DNA from: Dehalococcoidia bacterium
GTDB taxonomy: Bacteria; Chloroflexota; Dehalococcoidia; GIF9; UBA5629
Direction of reading: 5' to 3'
Assembly: GCA_041653995.1 (NCBI GenBank)
Contig: JBAZEK010000001.1
Coordinates: forward strand, 1,116,001 to 1,180,000
Length of the DNA: 64,000 bases
The notes beneath the pieces are model-generated. The model was not told the DNA's origin and ran no database searches. It saw nothing but the letters and a program-made list of their open reading frames with translations. The position numbers were made by a program, and so were the translations under genes. Of this stretch, positions 45,275 through 53,185 are shown one piece after another (positions within the stretch are counted from its first letter, which is position 1; each line of letters opens with the position of its first letter).

Positions 45275-45925
45275 CTATTCCAGCGGCATTCTCAGGACCA
45301 TTTTGGCCAGGTCCCAGGCATGCTCGTAGAGGTGCAGCCCCTTGCTGAAGGCGTGTATCTCGCCGTCCTCAACACCGATCTCGCCCGCCATATATTCCTT
45401 GAGCGTCTGCAGGCCGCCCAGGTTGGTGGGCATGCCTCCCCACAGGTCCCACGACCGGAAATAGAGTATGAAGTGCAGGGCGCCGTCCTGCACGCGCGTG
45501 TCCACCAGGCGCAGGCAGGGCGGGTCGGCCTGGTGAAGGCTCTTTTCATTGCCCACGCACATGCACATCTGGTTAGTGTCGAAGCCCTTGCGGTAACGGC
45601 GGATTACCTCATCGATCTGCGGCGACAGGAACTCACCATAGGTGTATTCCTCGTTCTCCTGCCTGTCCGGGGTCATCAGGTAGGACATGTACTCCTCGAT
45701 CACCTCGTCGGTGGTGGGCAGGGGAACGCCGGTCGGCACGTCCGGGCTGAGCGGACGTATGCCGGGCTTGCTGATATTTATGGCGACGAGCTCGATCTCC
45801 TTGCGGCGCATGCCTTCGAAGCTGCCCTGCTCGATCTTGTACTCACGGCCTTCTGTCAGGGCTTTCTGCAGGCACTGGTACCAGGCGTCGCCCAGGCTCA
45901 ATGCATCGATAATGGTAAGTTTCAT
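45275..45925 (-). CDS. thyA: Thymidylate synthase, methanogen type
   Basis: The 216-residue protein matches the short archaeal/methanogen-type thymidylate synthases. PPCLRLVDTRV carries the expected catalytic Cys, and YFRSWDLWGGMPTNLGGLQ replaces the QRSxDxxLGxPFN block of classical ThyA; SKGLHLYEHAW ends it. It methylates dUMP with methylene-tetrahydrofolate or a related carrier. I set the start at ATG 45925 (MKLTIIDAL), typical of the family; the frame is open to 45988 but that extension looks unrelated. No clear ribosome site is seen at either start. Confidence 0.82.
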   Translation of the reverse strand: MKLTIIDALSLGDAWYQCLQKALTEGREYKIEQGSFEGMRRKEIELVAINISKPGIRPLSPDVPTGVPLPTTDEVIEEYMSYLMTPDRQENEEYTYGEFLSPQIDEVIRRYRKGFDTNQMCMCVGNEKSLHQADPPCLRLVDTRVQDGALHFILYFRSWDLWGGMPTNLGGLQTLKEYMAGEIGVEDGEIHAFSKGLHLYEHAWDLAKMVLRMPLE

Positions 45926-46010
45926 TTTGTCCGTAGCATCATAAGCAAGTAACACAACGTCTGTCAAGGCGGATGAGATTGACATCATACGCCTTCAAAC
46001 ATCATAATTT

Positions 46011-46703
46011 ATGACTGCAATGATCAAAGCTGTCTTTTTCGATTTCTTCAACACGCTGGCCTATTTCGATCCTCCACGCGAGCAAACATACTCGGAAATT
46101 GCGATAGGCCTGGGAATAAAGGCCTCGGCGGACATGATTACAGCCGCATTGCCCGAGGCCGACGCCTACTGGCGCGCTGAGAATTTCAAACAACCTGTAC
46201 GCCGGCGCGAGCAGGATGACAAGGTGGCGGTTTACAAAGAGTACGGTTCGAGGATACTGGCCGGGACGGGTGCAACGCCGGAGCAGGCATTGCAGATGCT
46301 GGCCACGGCCTTCAGCAGGGGCTGGGTTTTCAAATCGTTCCCCGATTCCGTGCCCGCGTTAAAGCTGGTCAAGGAGAAAAAAATGATAACCGGCCTCATC
46401 TCCAATGTCGGACAGGAGATCGACTCGTACTGCCGGGAGCTTGGATTTGAGCCCTATCTCGATTACAAGGTCACCTCTTTCGAGGTCGGCTTCGATAAGC
46501 CCAGGCCGGAGATCTTCCAGCTGGCGCTGGACCGAGCGGGGGTCAGGTCGGACGAGTCCGTGTTTATCGGCGACGTCTATGAACAGGATATCGTGGGCGC
46601 CAGGGGAGTGGGCATGAAACCCATACTGATCAGCCGCAACGGCCTTGCTTCATACGATTGTATTGTGATCTCCGACCTTTCCCGCGTGCTTGATCATATA
46701 TAA
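46011..46703 (+). CDS. HAD-superfamily hydrolase
   Basis: The 230-residue haloacid-dehalogenase-like protein has motif I FFDFFNTLAYF (with Phe where phosphatases have the second Asp, as in the 2-haloacid dehalogenase-like branch), motif II LISNVG, the Lys in GFDKPRPEIF and motif IV FIGDVYEQDIVGARGVGMK. A helical cap lies between motifs I and II. The substrate is unknown. An in-frame ATG at 46020 is an alternative start. Confidence 0.85.
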   Translation: MTAMIKAVFFDFFNTLAYFDPPREQTYSEIAIGLGIKASADMITAALPEADAYWRAENFKQPVRRREQDDKVAVYKEYGSRILAGTGATPEQALQMLATAFSRGWVFKSFPDSVPALKLVKEKKMITGLISNVGQEIDSYCRELGFEPYLDYKVTSFEVGFDKPRPEIFQLALDRAGVRSDESVFIGDVYEQDIVGARGVGMKPILISRNGLASYDCIVISDLSRVLDHI

Positions 46704-46711
46704 ACCGCTTC

Positions 46712-47644
46712 TCACAGGCCCCTTAAGTACTCCGGCCGCAGCAGTGCGGGGTCTTTTTTCGCAAGGATCGCATCGAGCTGGGCCAGCATTTTACCTTTGT
46801 CCCCGGGCATGCTCCCGCGTATGGCGAAGTAATTGGAGGCATGCATGGAGCTGAAGAAGCAGTCCGAGAACGCGGCATGTTCGACAATAGTCCTCAACTC
46901 CATCAGGGAATCGAAGGGCGTTATAAGCTCGAAATTTCCTTTCTCCCACTCAAGGTAAAGCGGTGTGCCGGGTATCAGCGTCAGAGTAAGCGCGCCCGCA
47001 TAATCGGGATCCATCTCCGTTAAAATGCGCGCCGTCTCCATGGCGTGCCGCCGGCTGCCCTGCACGCCGCCCAGGCCGAGTATCACGGTCACCGACAGAA
47101 GTATACCCGCCTCCCTTACCTTGGCCGCAGCTTCCACCATCTCGGTATGCGTGGCTCCCTTTTTGATCCTGCTTAGAACCTCGTCGTCGCCGCTTTCCAC
47201 ACCCATATAGAGTATGCCCAGCTTGAGCTCTCTCAGTGCCTTCAGCTCTGCCACGCTGCGCCTGAGCACGTCCTGGGGTGTGGCATAGCAGGCTATACGC
47301 TCCAGAGAGGGGAATTTGCCGTTCAGGTATTGCAGCGCTTCCACAAGTTTGGGATAGGGATAAACCAGCGCGTCCCCGTCCTGTAAAAAGACGCGCCTGC
47401 CGTCCCAGCGGCGCAGGATGGCATAGACGATGTCGGGCTGGCCCGGCAGCGCCATACGGGAGTTCATATAGAGGGACATGGCGTCGATCTCGCTTTTAAC
47501 ATCCTGAAGGTCGCGTATACCCAGATTGGTGAAGGAAAATGCGCAGAAAGCGCAGGTATTGTTGGAGCAGCCTGACGTGAGTGGCAGGTAGTAGCTGGCA
47601 TGCTCGCTGGGAGGTCTGATAATCTCCGGCCGTTCAAATCTCAT
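46712..47644 (-). CDS. Radical SAM protein
   Basis: The 310-residue protein has a Cys motif near residue 27 (CSNNTCAFCAF; CxxxxCxxC), slightly different from CxxxCxxC but close to the B12-less Elp3/HemN-like class. GVESGDDEVLSRIKKGAT and SVTVILGLGG are typical of the TIM barrel that binds SAM. ATG 47644 leaves 19 bases to the DUF89 gene; a longer frame to 47701 would overlap that gene. The substrate is not clear. It is probably co-transcribed with the DUF89 gene. Confidence 0.82.
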   Translation of the reverse strand: MRFERPEIIRPPSEHASYYLPLTSGCSNNTCAFCAFSFTNLGIRDLQDVKSEIDAMSLYMNSRMALPGQPDIVYAILRRWDGRRVFLQDGDALVYPYPKLVEALQYLNGKFPSLERIACYATPQDVLRRSVAELKALRELKLGILYMGVESGDDEVLSRIKKGATHTEMVEAAAKVREAGILLSVTVILGLGGVQGSRRHAMETARILTEMDPDYAGALTLTLIPGTPLYLEWEKGNFELITPFDSLMELRTIVEHAAFSDCFFSSMHASNYFAIRGSMPGDKGKMLAQLDAILAKKDPALLRPEYLRGL

Positions 47645-47663
47645 ATTTTGATCCCGCTCAATA

Positions 47664-48506
47664 TCAATGTAATTTCGCCACGTAGCTGTTGAGCGGCACA
47701 CCCAGCGACCTGGCTACAGGGCCGCACTTGGCCTTGAGGCAGAAGAAAATTTTACCCTGGGGGTCCAGTTCATCAAGGGTTTCATAATAACCCATGCCCT
47801 TAGCGAAAATAAAATCGGCCGCAGCGAAAGCCTGCTTGAACTCCTCAGAGGCCAGCTCAAACAGGACCCCCGGCGTAGCGGTTCCCGTGGTTATCACCTC
47901 CCCGGCCTCCTGCTGCAGGCCGGCTTTGCGGATATCGGCGATGGTGACATCGTTCTGTACCGGCAACTCCTTCACCACGTATATGGTCCTTGCGTATCTG
48001 CGCATCAAATTGAGCAGCGGCATATCGAAAAACACTTCCCCGCTGTTATCAGCCAGGTACAGCACAAGGCTTGAGCTCCTGACCCGGCCTTCCAGCAGCG
48101 CCGAATCGTCGATCGCGAACTGCAACCCGTTTTCCCTGACCTCTTTCTCCAATTCCCCGATCGGCCTGAAGAAATCCATGGCATTGCCCTGCGCCGCCAG
48201 CCTGAGATAATCAACGAAATTCTCCTTGTAGCTGTCCTGTACCAGGGCAAACAGCTTGCGGGCCTCGCTGATCTCGATGTCCTTGAACTTTCGATAAGGG
48301 TCATGGTTTCCCGTTACCTGCTTGATGAGGTGGTGCAACGGGGCGGCAACTTCAATAGATACGATGCCGGGCTTCAATTTGTCCCTGATCAGCTCCCCGG
48401 CGGCGCGCTTCGAATCCTCCCTCAGGACGGGATCGTCGGTGGCAAAGCCGGACGCCTGGTGGGCCAGCCTCATCAGACAGTCATGGCATTCCGTGGATAC
48501 TTTCAC
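47664..48506 (-). CDS. DUF89 family protein (archaeal AF1104-like, metal-dependent phosphatase fold)
   Basis: The 280-residue protein has an N-terminal CHDCLMR pair, LADNSGEVFFDMPLL (the acidic metal-binding segment of DUF89/ARMT1 proteins), an ADFIFAKGMGYYETL stretch and KAKCGPVARSLGV near the C-terminus. DUF89 proteins are metal-dependent phosphatases proposed to remove damaged sugar-phosphates or CoA-related metabolites. The Cys residues are typical of the archaeal subgroup. It is just upstream of the radical SAM gene on the same strand. Confidence 0.82.
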   Translation of the reverse strand: MKVSTECHDCLMRLAHQASGFATDDPVLREDSKRAAGELIRDKLKPGIVSIEVAAPLHHLIKQVTGNHDPYRKFKDIEISEARKLFALVQDSYKENFVDYLRLAAQGNAMDFFRPIGELEKEVRENGLQFAIDDSALLEGRVRSSSLVLYLADNSGEVFFDMPLLNLMRRYARTIYVVKELPVQNDVTIADIRKAGLQQEAGEVITTGTATPGVLFELASEEFKQAFAAADFIFAKGMGYYETLDELDPQGKIFFCLKAKCGPVARSLGVPLNSYVAKLH

Positions 48507-48524
48507 AACTATTATCGCTATTGC

Positions 48525-48587
48525 GGGCGCACCTGAAGGTACGCCCCTACAGGTAATAAATGCAGGGGCGGGTTTTTAAACCCGCCC
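48525..48587. repeat. Pair of REP-like palindromes, copy 2
   Basis: Two hairpins are adjacent. The first is GGGCGCACCT/AGGTACGCCC (48525-48546, one mismatch between arms); its 28-bp surrounding sequence matches the copy at 4651 with two differences. The second is GGGCGGGTTT/AAACCCGCCC (48566-48587, perfect 10-bp arms). They lie between the DUF89 gene's 5' end and the 3' end of the large Asp-box protein gene. Confidence 0.65.
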
Positions 48588-48604
48588 GAAATTGAAATAC
48601 ATAC

Positions 48605-51600
48605 TCAGAACTGCCTGCGGGTCCTGAGGATAAGAATCAGGGTCACGATGACCAGCAAGGTACCGATCCCGATAACGATCCAGACCCACAGCGGTGTCTC
48701 CTGTCCCGTTGTTGCCGTATCTGGCACAGGAGGCGCCTCTTCGGTGCGGAAGCTGAAGTTTGCGCTCCAATCACTGGTAATCGGCTGGCCGTTGACCTCG
48801 GTTGCCCTCACTCTCCAGAAGTAATTGGTGTCGTAGTCCAGCGTCCCGCTATATTCATATCCTGTTGAAGAAGTGCTGACCTGTATTATAACCTGCGTGA
48901 ATTCGGAATCTGCCGACATCTGGAATTCATAGCGGGTGGCCTCCTTCCAGGGCGACCAGGAGAAAGATGAAGGCCTGACCTTGCAGGCCATGCATCCGTT
49001 GTCGGGAGCCAGCAACTGCACACCATAGTAAGGCGAGTTAACAATGAATCCGGGTTTAACAGTGAAGCTGCGCGCATCCGACCAGGGGCTGGCTGCGATC
49101 TGCGTGGTGGCCGAGCGGTAGGAACGTACCCTCCAGTAATAAATCGCACCGGCCTCGGGCAATGCCGCCGGCGCAAGCCAGATGCCCGGACTGGTCATGT
49201 TGGACTCATCCATAGCGGCCCGGATCGAGCCCGTGACCGCCTGGATATTTTGGGCGTTGGATATGGCCGGATCGACTCTCAACGTAAAGAGCTTATCCTT
49301 GGCAACCTGCAGTTCGTAAACGGTGGAAAGGCAAAGCTGTTCCCATGACAGGTCGATTTGCTGGTTGCGCCCCGTCACCGGATCGGCCCCCACCAGCGCG
49401 CCGTCGGCAGGCGCGCGCAGCGCAGGCCCCTTCTTGGCCAGGCAATCAGTATATACCCACAACATGCCCCGCCTGTTGTCAGGATCGTAGCCGGGGTCCT
49501 GCATATAGCGGCCCCTGAGCAGGCCTGCCAGGGCTGCGATAAAAGCGTTTATATCACCTGTGAAAGGGATCACTGTATTATCCAGGCTGAATCCGGACTG
49601 GTTATCGATCGCCCACAGGGATGTATTGGTATTGGGTGAGCAGCAGCCACAGGCTTTGAGAGCGCTCGGCTCCAGCGTGAAATGCACATAGCACTGTGAA
49701 GAGGGCTGAAAGATGTCCAGGCAGTCCCAGTAAATACCGGGCTTGGGCATACCATTGCGCGGCTCCAGTGTACGGCATACGCCGCTGTTCGAGGGCAAAC
49801 CTCCGGGCGCCGGTGCCAGCGAAGTCGAAATGTTATCGTGTACCGCGTAAATGGCCGGCTGCGGACTGCCCGTGAAGGCCATTGCGATGCCGTAGTAACC
49901 CACCAGGTGCGGCGGGTCGCCCGGAACCGCTGCCCCACCCCACCAATTGGGACCATCCGCGCCGTTGGTCGAGTCCATCATATCGTTGTCGCTCCAGCGT
50001 GTGAAAGCGGGTGCGGTATTGCGGTAGACGGTGCCCGTCACGTTATCGCCAACAGCAGCATAAATAAAGTTATTATTCTGGAAATCAGTATCGAATATGG
50101 CATGGACATTGCCTTTGACGGGCATATCATCCAGGTATCTGTAGAAATTCACACCGCTGTCGGCGGAGTAGGACAAAGACGTTCCGGTCAGTGTGGAACC
50201 CCAGTTGGCCCCCACCAGCACTTTGCCATCCCGCGCTACGATAGTATGCGGTGTCACGTAAGTATTGGCCCCGGCCAGGTTGGTGGACCAGGCGGTGCCG
50301 GTATACACCAGTTTTTGCACCATGCCGGTGACCCCGGCAACATATATCACCCTGCTGGAATCGAATGTAAAGTCCTCCACTAAATACCGGGGAGCAACGG
50401 CAGCCCAGTAGTCCCCATAATCGGGTGACCACGCCATTACCCCGGATCCCGAAGTCGAAGACGGCGCGAACCTTGCGGCCCAGGCCACCACACCTCCGTC
50501 GGATGAGTCTGTGCAGGATTGTACCGTGCGCAGGAGAGGCAGGTCGGTCTGCGGCACACGGCAGCAGACCGAAGTGGTATGCAGGAAGACCCTCTCCCAG
50601 TAGGTGCCCAGGGGCGCCACGGCAGGAAGAGGGGCGGCCACACCCGGGCTGATGGTTGATCGCCATACGCTGTCGAATTCATTGCAGCCGACGCCCGCAT
50701 CTCTGTGCACAGAGGCCAAATATATCGTTGTACAGTCGGCCGACACGGCCACATCGTTGAACCAGTCGATGGTGGTATCGATCAGTGAGAGCTGGTTCCA
50801 GGTGTCACCATTGTTGCGGCTGATGGAGAAAGCCGACTCGTCATTGGGTATCCGGGTGGATATCCAGGGACTGGGCGACCCGCCCGGTATGACTATTGCC
50901 GGCGAGTCCCACCATACGGCGTTGTCGCCGATGATGCCCGATCCGGTGGCGGCATAGGCCAGCGACCCATTGGGATTCCAGGCCACCAGGGCGGCGCCGA
51001 CGCCCGTCAGATTGTCGCTGCACACCGTTGCATTATCGCTGCCGCAGTTGCCCTGGTTGCCGGCGCCGGTGGGCGGCTTGAGAGACACATAACCGCAGGA
51101 GCCGGCGCACGCGCAGGGCGTATCCATAAACAAAGTAGGCACCATCGCATTGCAGGGTGACCCGAAGGCGAAACCCGCCAGCAGTTTACCGCTTGAGTAG
51201 GTCCCGAAAAAGGCGATGCTGTATACCTGACGATAGGCCAACGTAGAACCGTAAATGGCGGCCGGCACCTCGTTATCGATCCTGAATACACCTGTTACAT
51301 TGGCCGCATCGGGAAAGGGGGCATACAGGCTGACGAAGGCGCGCCTGAGCGAGGGCGACATGCCGCTGTAATCGGAAGGGAGGCTCAGGTCCGCGACACC
51401 CAGGTTATCGTAAGAAGGGGAGACGTTAGCCGTAGTTGCAACTTCCACGCCTGCTCCAGGGAAAACGTAGGACAGTATGGAGTTGCTGCTCATATCACGT
51501 AAACCGATATTGTAGTTGGTACGGTTAACATCGGCATAGATCATAACAACAGCGTTGTCCCCGTTGTAAGTCGGCGAGAATTTTAGGGCGAAATAATCGA

Positions 51601-52306
51601 TGTTGGCTGCGGGGGCCTGCTGCTGCATCCACGAGCCGAAGCCTGCGCCCCTCATGATAAACAGCCTGCCGTTCCCAGCTCCGCTGCGCGTGCCGATCGC
51701 GTAATCGCGGCCGGTCCCGTAATCCATGGATATATCCAGGGCCCCGATGGCTTCGCCGGCAGCCGCCATGGCCGGGGCGCCGGCATTGTTCCATGCTGCC
51801 CCGCCGTCGGTGGTTACCCAGAGCTCGACCGGTCCCGTGGCCTGTGTGCCGGCTGTAATCGCCCAGATTTTGGCATCGTCGGGCGCGACAGCTACCTGGT
51901 AAACATGTTTATCGGCGGCCCATGCTGCATTGCCCGCCAGCATTCTATATGCTGAAGTGGTCCAGGATATGCCGCTGTTGGCCGTATTATAGAGAACTCC
52001 CAGCGGACCGGGGGTGTTGGTCGCAGTGACCGTCCTGTTATCCACCGTGACTGCAGCCAGCAGTGTCTTGCCGTCATGGGCGACAGCAATGTCGCGTATC
52101 TCGCTGCCCGTGAAACTGCCGCCGATATAAGGATTCAGAACGTCATTTCTATTGGCGACCGAATTGGGCGTACTGACAGTATCCCAGCGCATTACGCCGG
52201 GATCAGCATCCGAGCGGTACGGATTCAAAAGGCCTGACTGCAGCAGAGTTACAACTGCAGCCAGTATACAGAATATGAACAACTTGCCGGGTTTTGTTTT
52301 TTTCAT
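48605..52306 (-). CDS. Large exported Asp-box/fibronectin-like surface protein with C-terminal membrane anchor
   Basis: This is a protein of about 1233 residues. The signal segment (MKKTKPGKLFIFCILAAVV) begins at ATG 52306, which I prefer over the longer open frame to 52567 because the latter runs into the divergent gene. The bulk consists of beta-propeller/Asp-box blades (WVTTDGGAAW, ISRNNGDTW, YSADSGVNF). Two fibronectin-like domains follow (about 1000-1190; YYWRVRSYR, NYFWRVRA), and a final TM helix ends in RTRRQF. It is related to the lipoprotein at 42220. Such proteins are likely cell-wall or S-layer-type components. Confidence 0.8.
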   Translation of the reverse strand: MKKTKPGKLFIFCILAAVVTLLQSGLLNPYRSDADPGVMRWDTVSTPNSVANRNDVLNPYIGGSFTGSEIRDIAVAHDGKTLLAAVTVDNRTVTATNTPGPLGVLYNTANSGISWTTSAYRMLAGNAAWAADKHVYQVAVAPDDAKIWAITAGTQATGPVELWVTTDGGAAWNNAGAPAMAAAGEAIGALDISMDYGTGRDYAIGTRSGAGNGRLFIMRGAGFGSWMQQQAPAANIDYFALKFSPTYNGDNAVVMIYADVNRTNYNIGLRDMSSNSILSYVFPGAGVEVATTANVSPSYDNLGVADLSLPSDYSGMSPSLRRAFVSLYAPFPDAANVTGVFRIDNEVPAAIYGSTLAYRQVYSIAFFGTYSSGKLLAGFAFGSPCNAMVPTLFMDTPCACAGSCGYVSLKPPTGAGNQGNCGSDNATVCSDNLTGVGAALVAWNPNGSLAYAATGSGIIGDNAVWWDSPAIVIPGGSPSPWISTRIPNDESAFSISRNNGDTWNQLSLIDTTIDWFNDVAVSADCTTIYLASVHRDAGVGCNEFDSVWRSTISPGVAAPLPAVAPLGTYWERVFLHTTSVCCRVPQTDLPLLRTVQSCTDSSDGGVVAWAARFAPSSTSGSGVMAWSPDYGDYWAAVAPRYLVEDFTFDSSRVIYVAGVTGMVQKLVYTGTAWSTNLAGANTYVTPHTIVARDGKVLVGANWGSTLTGTSLSYSADSGVNFYRYLDDMPVKGNVHAIFDTDFQNNNFIYAAVGDNVTGTVYRNTAPAFTRWSDNDMMDSTNGADGPNWWGGAAVPGDPPHLVGYYGIAMAFTGSPQPAIYAVHDNISTSLAPAPGGLPSNSGVCRTLEPRNGMPKPGIYWDCLDIFQPSSQCYVHFTLEPSALKACGCCSPNTNTSLWAIDNQSGFSLDNTVIPFTGDINAFIAALAGLLRGRYMQDPGYDPDNRRGMLWVYTDCLAKKGPALRAPADGALVGADPVTGRNQQIDLSWEQLCLSTVYELQVAKDKLFTLRVDPAISNAQNIQAVTGSIRAAMDESNMTSPGIWLAPAALPEAGAIYYWRVRSYRSATTQIAASPWSDARSFTVKPGFIVNSPYYGVQLLAPDNGCMACKVRPSSFSWSPWKEATRYEFQMSADSEFTQVIIQVSTSSTGYEYSGTLDYDTNYFWRVRATEVNGQPITSDWSANFSFRTEEAPPVPDTATTGQETPLWVWIVIGIGTLLVIVTLILILRTRRQF

Positions 52307-52406
52307 ACGCGGTTGGCCAGTCTCCAGTATCCCCGACCTAGCAAAACGTGTACTATAATAGCACAAGCCGATAGTTAAATGAATTATTAAGGATATGTTA
52401 TAAAAT

Positions 52407-52805
52407 ATGCCTGATACATTGAAACGCCTGCTTGAGCACGGTAAAAATGAGCCGGTTGCGGGGTTCCTGGGAATGAGGTTGCTGGAGCTGTCCCCGGGGT
52501 ATGCCCGTGTGTCCATGCCGATGAAGCCCGAATATATCAATTTCAACGGTATGATCTTCGGCGGCATTATCTCGTCGGTGGCGGACCAGGCTTTCGCCTA
52601 CGCCACCAACTCGGTGATCAATCCCAACGTTGCATCGCAATTCAATATCCATTTCATAGCAGCGGTCGGTGTGGAGGACGAACTGACGGCGGAGTGCCGC
52701 GTTATGAAGAGCGGCAAGCGGGTATGCATCTCCGAGATCAAGGTTATGAACCGGGAGGGACAGCTTATCGCCACGGCCACCGGCACCACCATCCCTCTGA
52801 TTTAG
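52407..52805 (+). CDS. PaaI-like hotdog-fold thioesterase
   Basis: The 132-residue hotdog protein has the pattern YINFNGMIFGGIISSVADQAFAYA, matching the G-x-x-H/G-G-x-x-x-x-x-x-D helix of PaaI thioesterases, though the usual His position is Ile/Phe here. It hydrolyses acyl- or aryl-CoA, by family. An AAGGA site lies rather far from the ATG. It is divergent from the large surface protein gene. Confidence 0.8.
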   Translation: MPDTLKRLLEHGKNEPVAGFLGMRLLELSPGYARVSMPMKPEYINFNGMIFGGIISSVADQAFAYATNSVINPNVASQFNIHFIAAVGVEDELTAECRVMKSGKRVCISEIKVMNREGQLIATATGTTIPLI

Positions 52806-52870
52806 AGCCCCGCGACGGGCTTGCGCAACTAAACGGCGACATCTTATTATTAACAGGTAACGGTTTAAAT

Positions 52871-53161
52871 ATGCGTAAGGTAAAGATACTGTTTACCGAA
52901 ATACACAAGCCCGAGTACCACGATAAAAACCCTTTCCGCGAAGGTTTTGAGTGGGGCAAGAAAGTGGTGCTGGACCTGTGCGTGGATATCGACCTGGACG
53001 AGATGTTCAATATCTACATCGAGCAGCCGGAGAAGCGCGTCAGGAACGGCAGGGTGATCAAATTCAGCGAATTCGCCATGGAATATCTGGAGCAGGAGCA
53101 GCAGCGACAGCGCCGGGTGCAAAGCGGCGGAGGCGATATCTCAGATGAGGGCAAGGCATAG
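52871..53161 (+). CDS. Small hypothetical protein upstream of the HerA-like ATPase
   Basis: The 96-residue protein begins MRKVKILFTEIHKPEYHDKNPFREGF and ends in a Gln-rich helix (MEYLEQEQQRQRR). No family recognised. It lies 24 bases before the ATPase gene and 65 after the thioesterase, so it is probably in the same transcript. Its partner may be the ATPase. Confidence 0.6.
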   Translation: MRKVKILFTEIHKPEYHDKNPFREGFEWGKKVVLDLCVDIDLDEMFNIYIEQPEKRVRNGRVIKFSEFAMEYLEQEQQRQRRVQSGGGDISDEGKA

Positions 53162-53185
53162 CAAATAAAGGCAGGGGGTATTAGG

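Noticed and set aside
52307..52567. N-terminal extension of the large Asp-box protein
   Set aside because: It overlaps the divergent thioesterase gene and would bury the signal peptide that begins at 52306.
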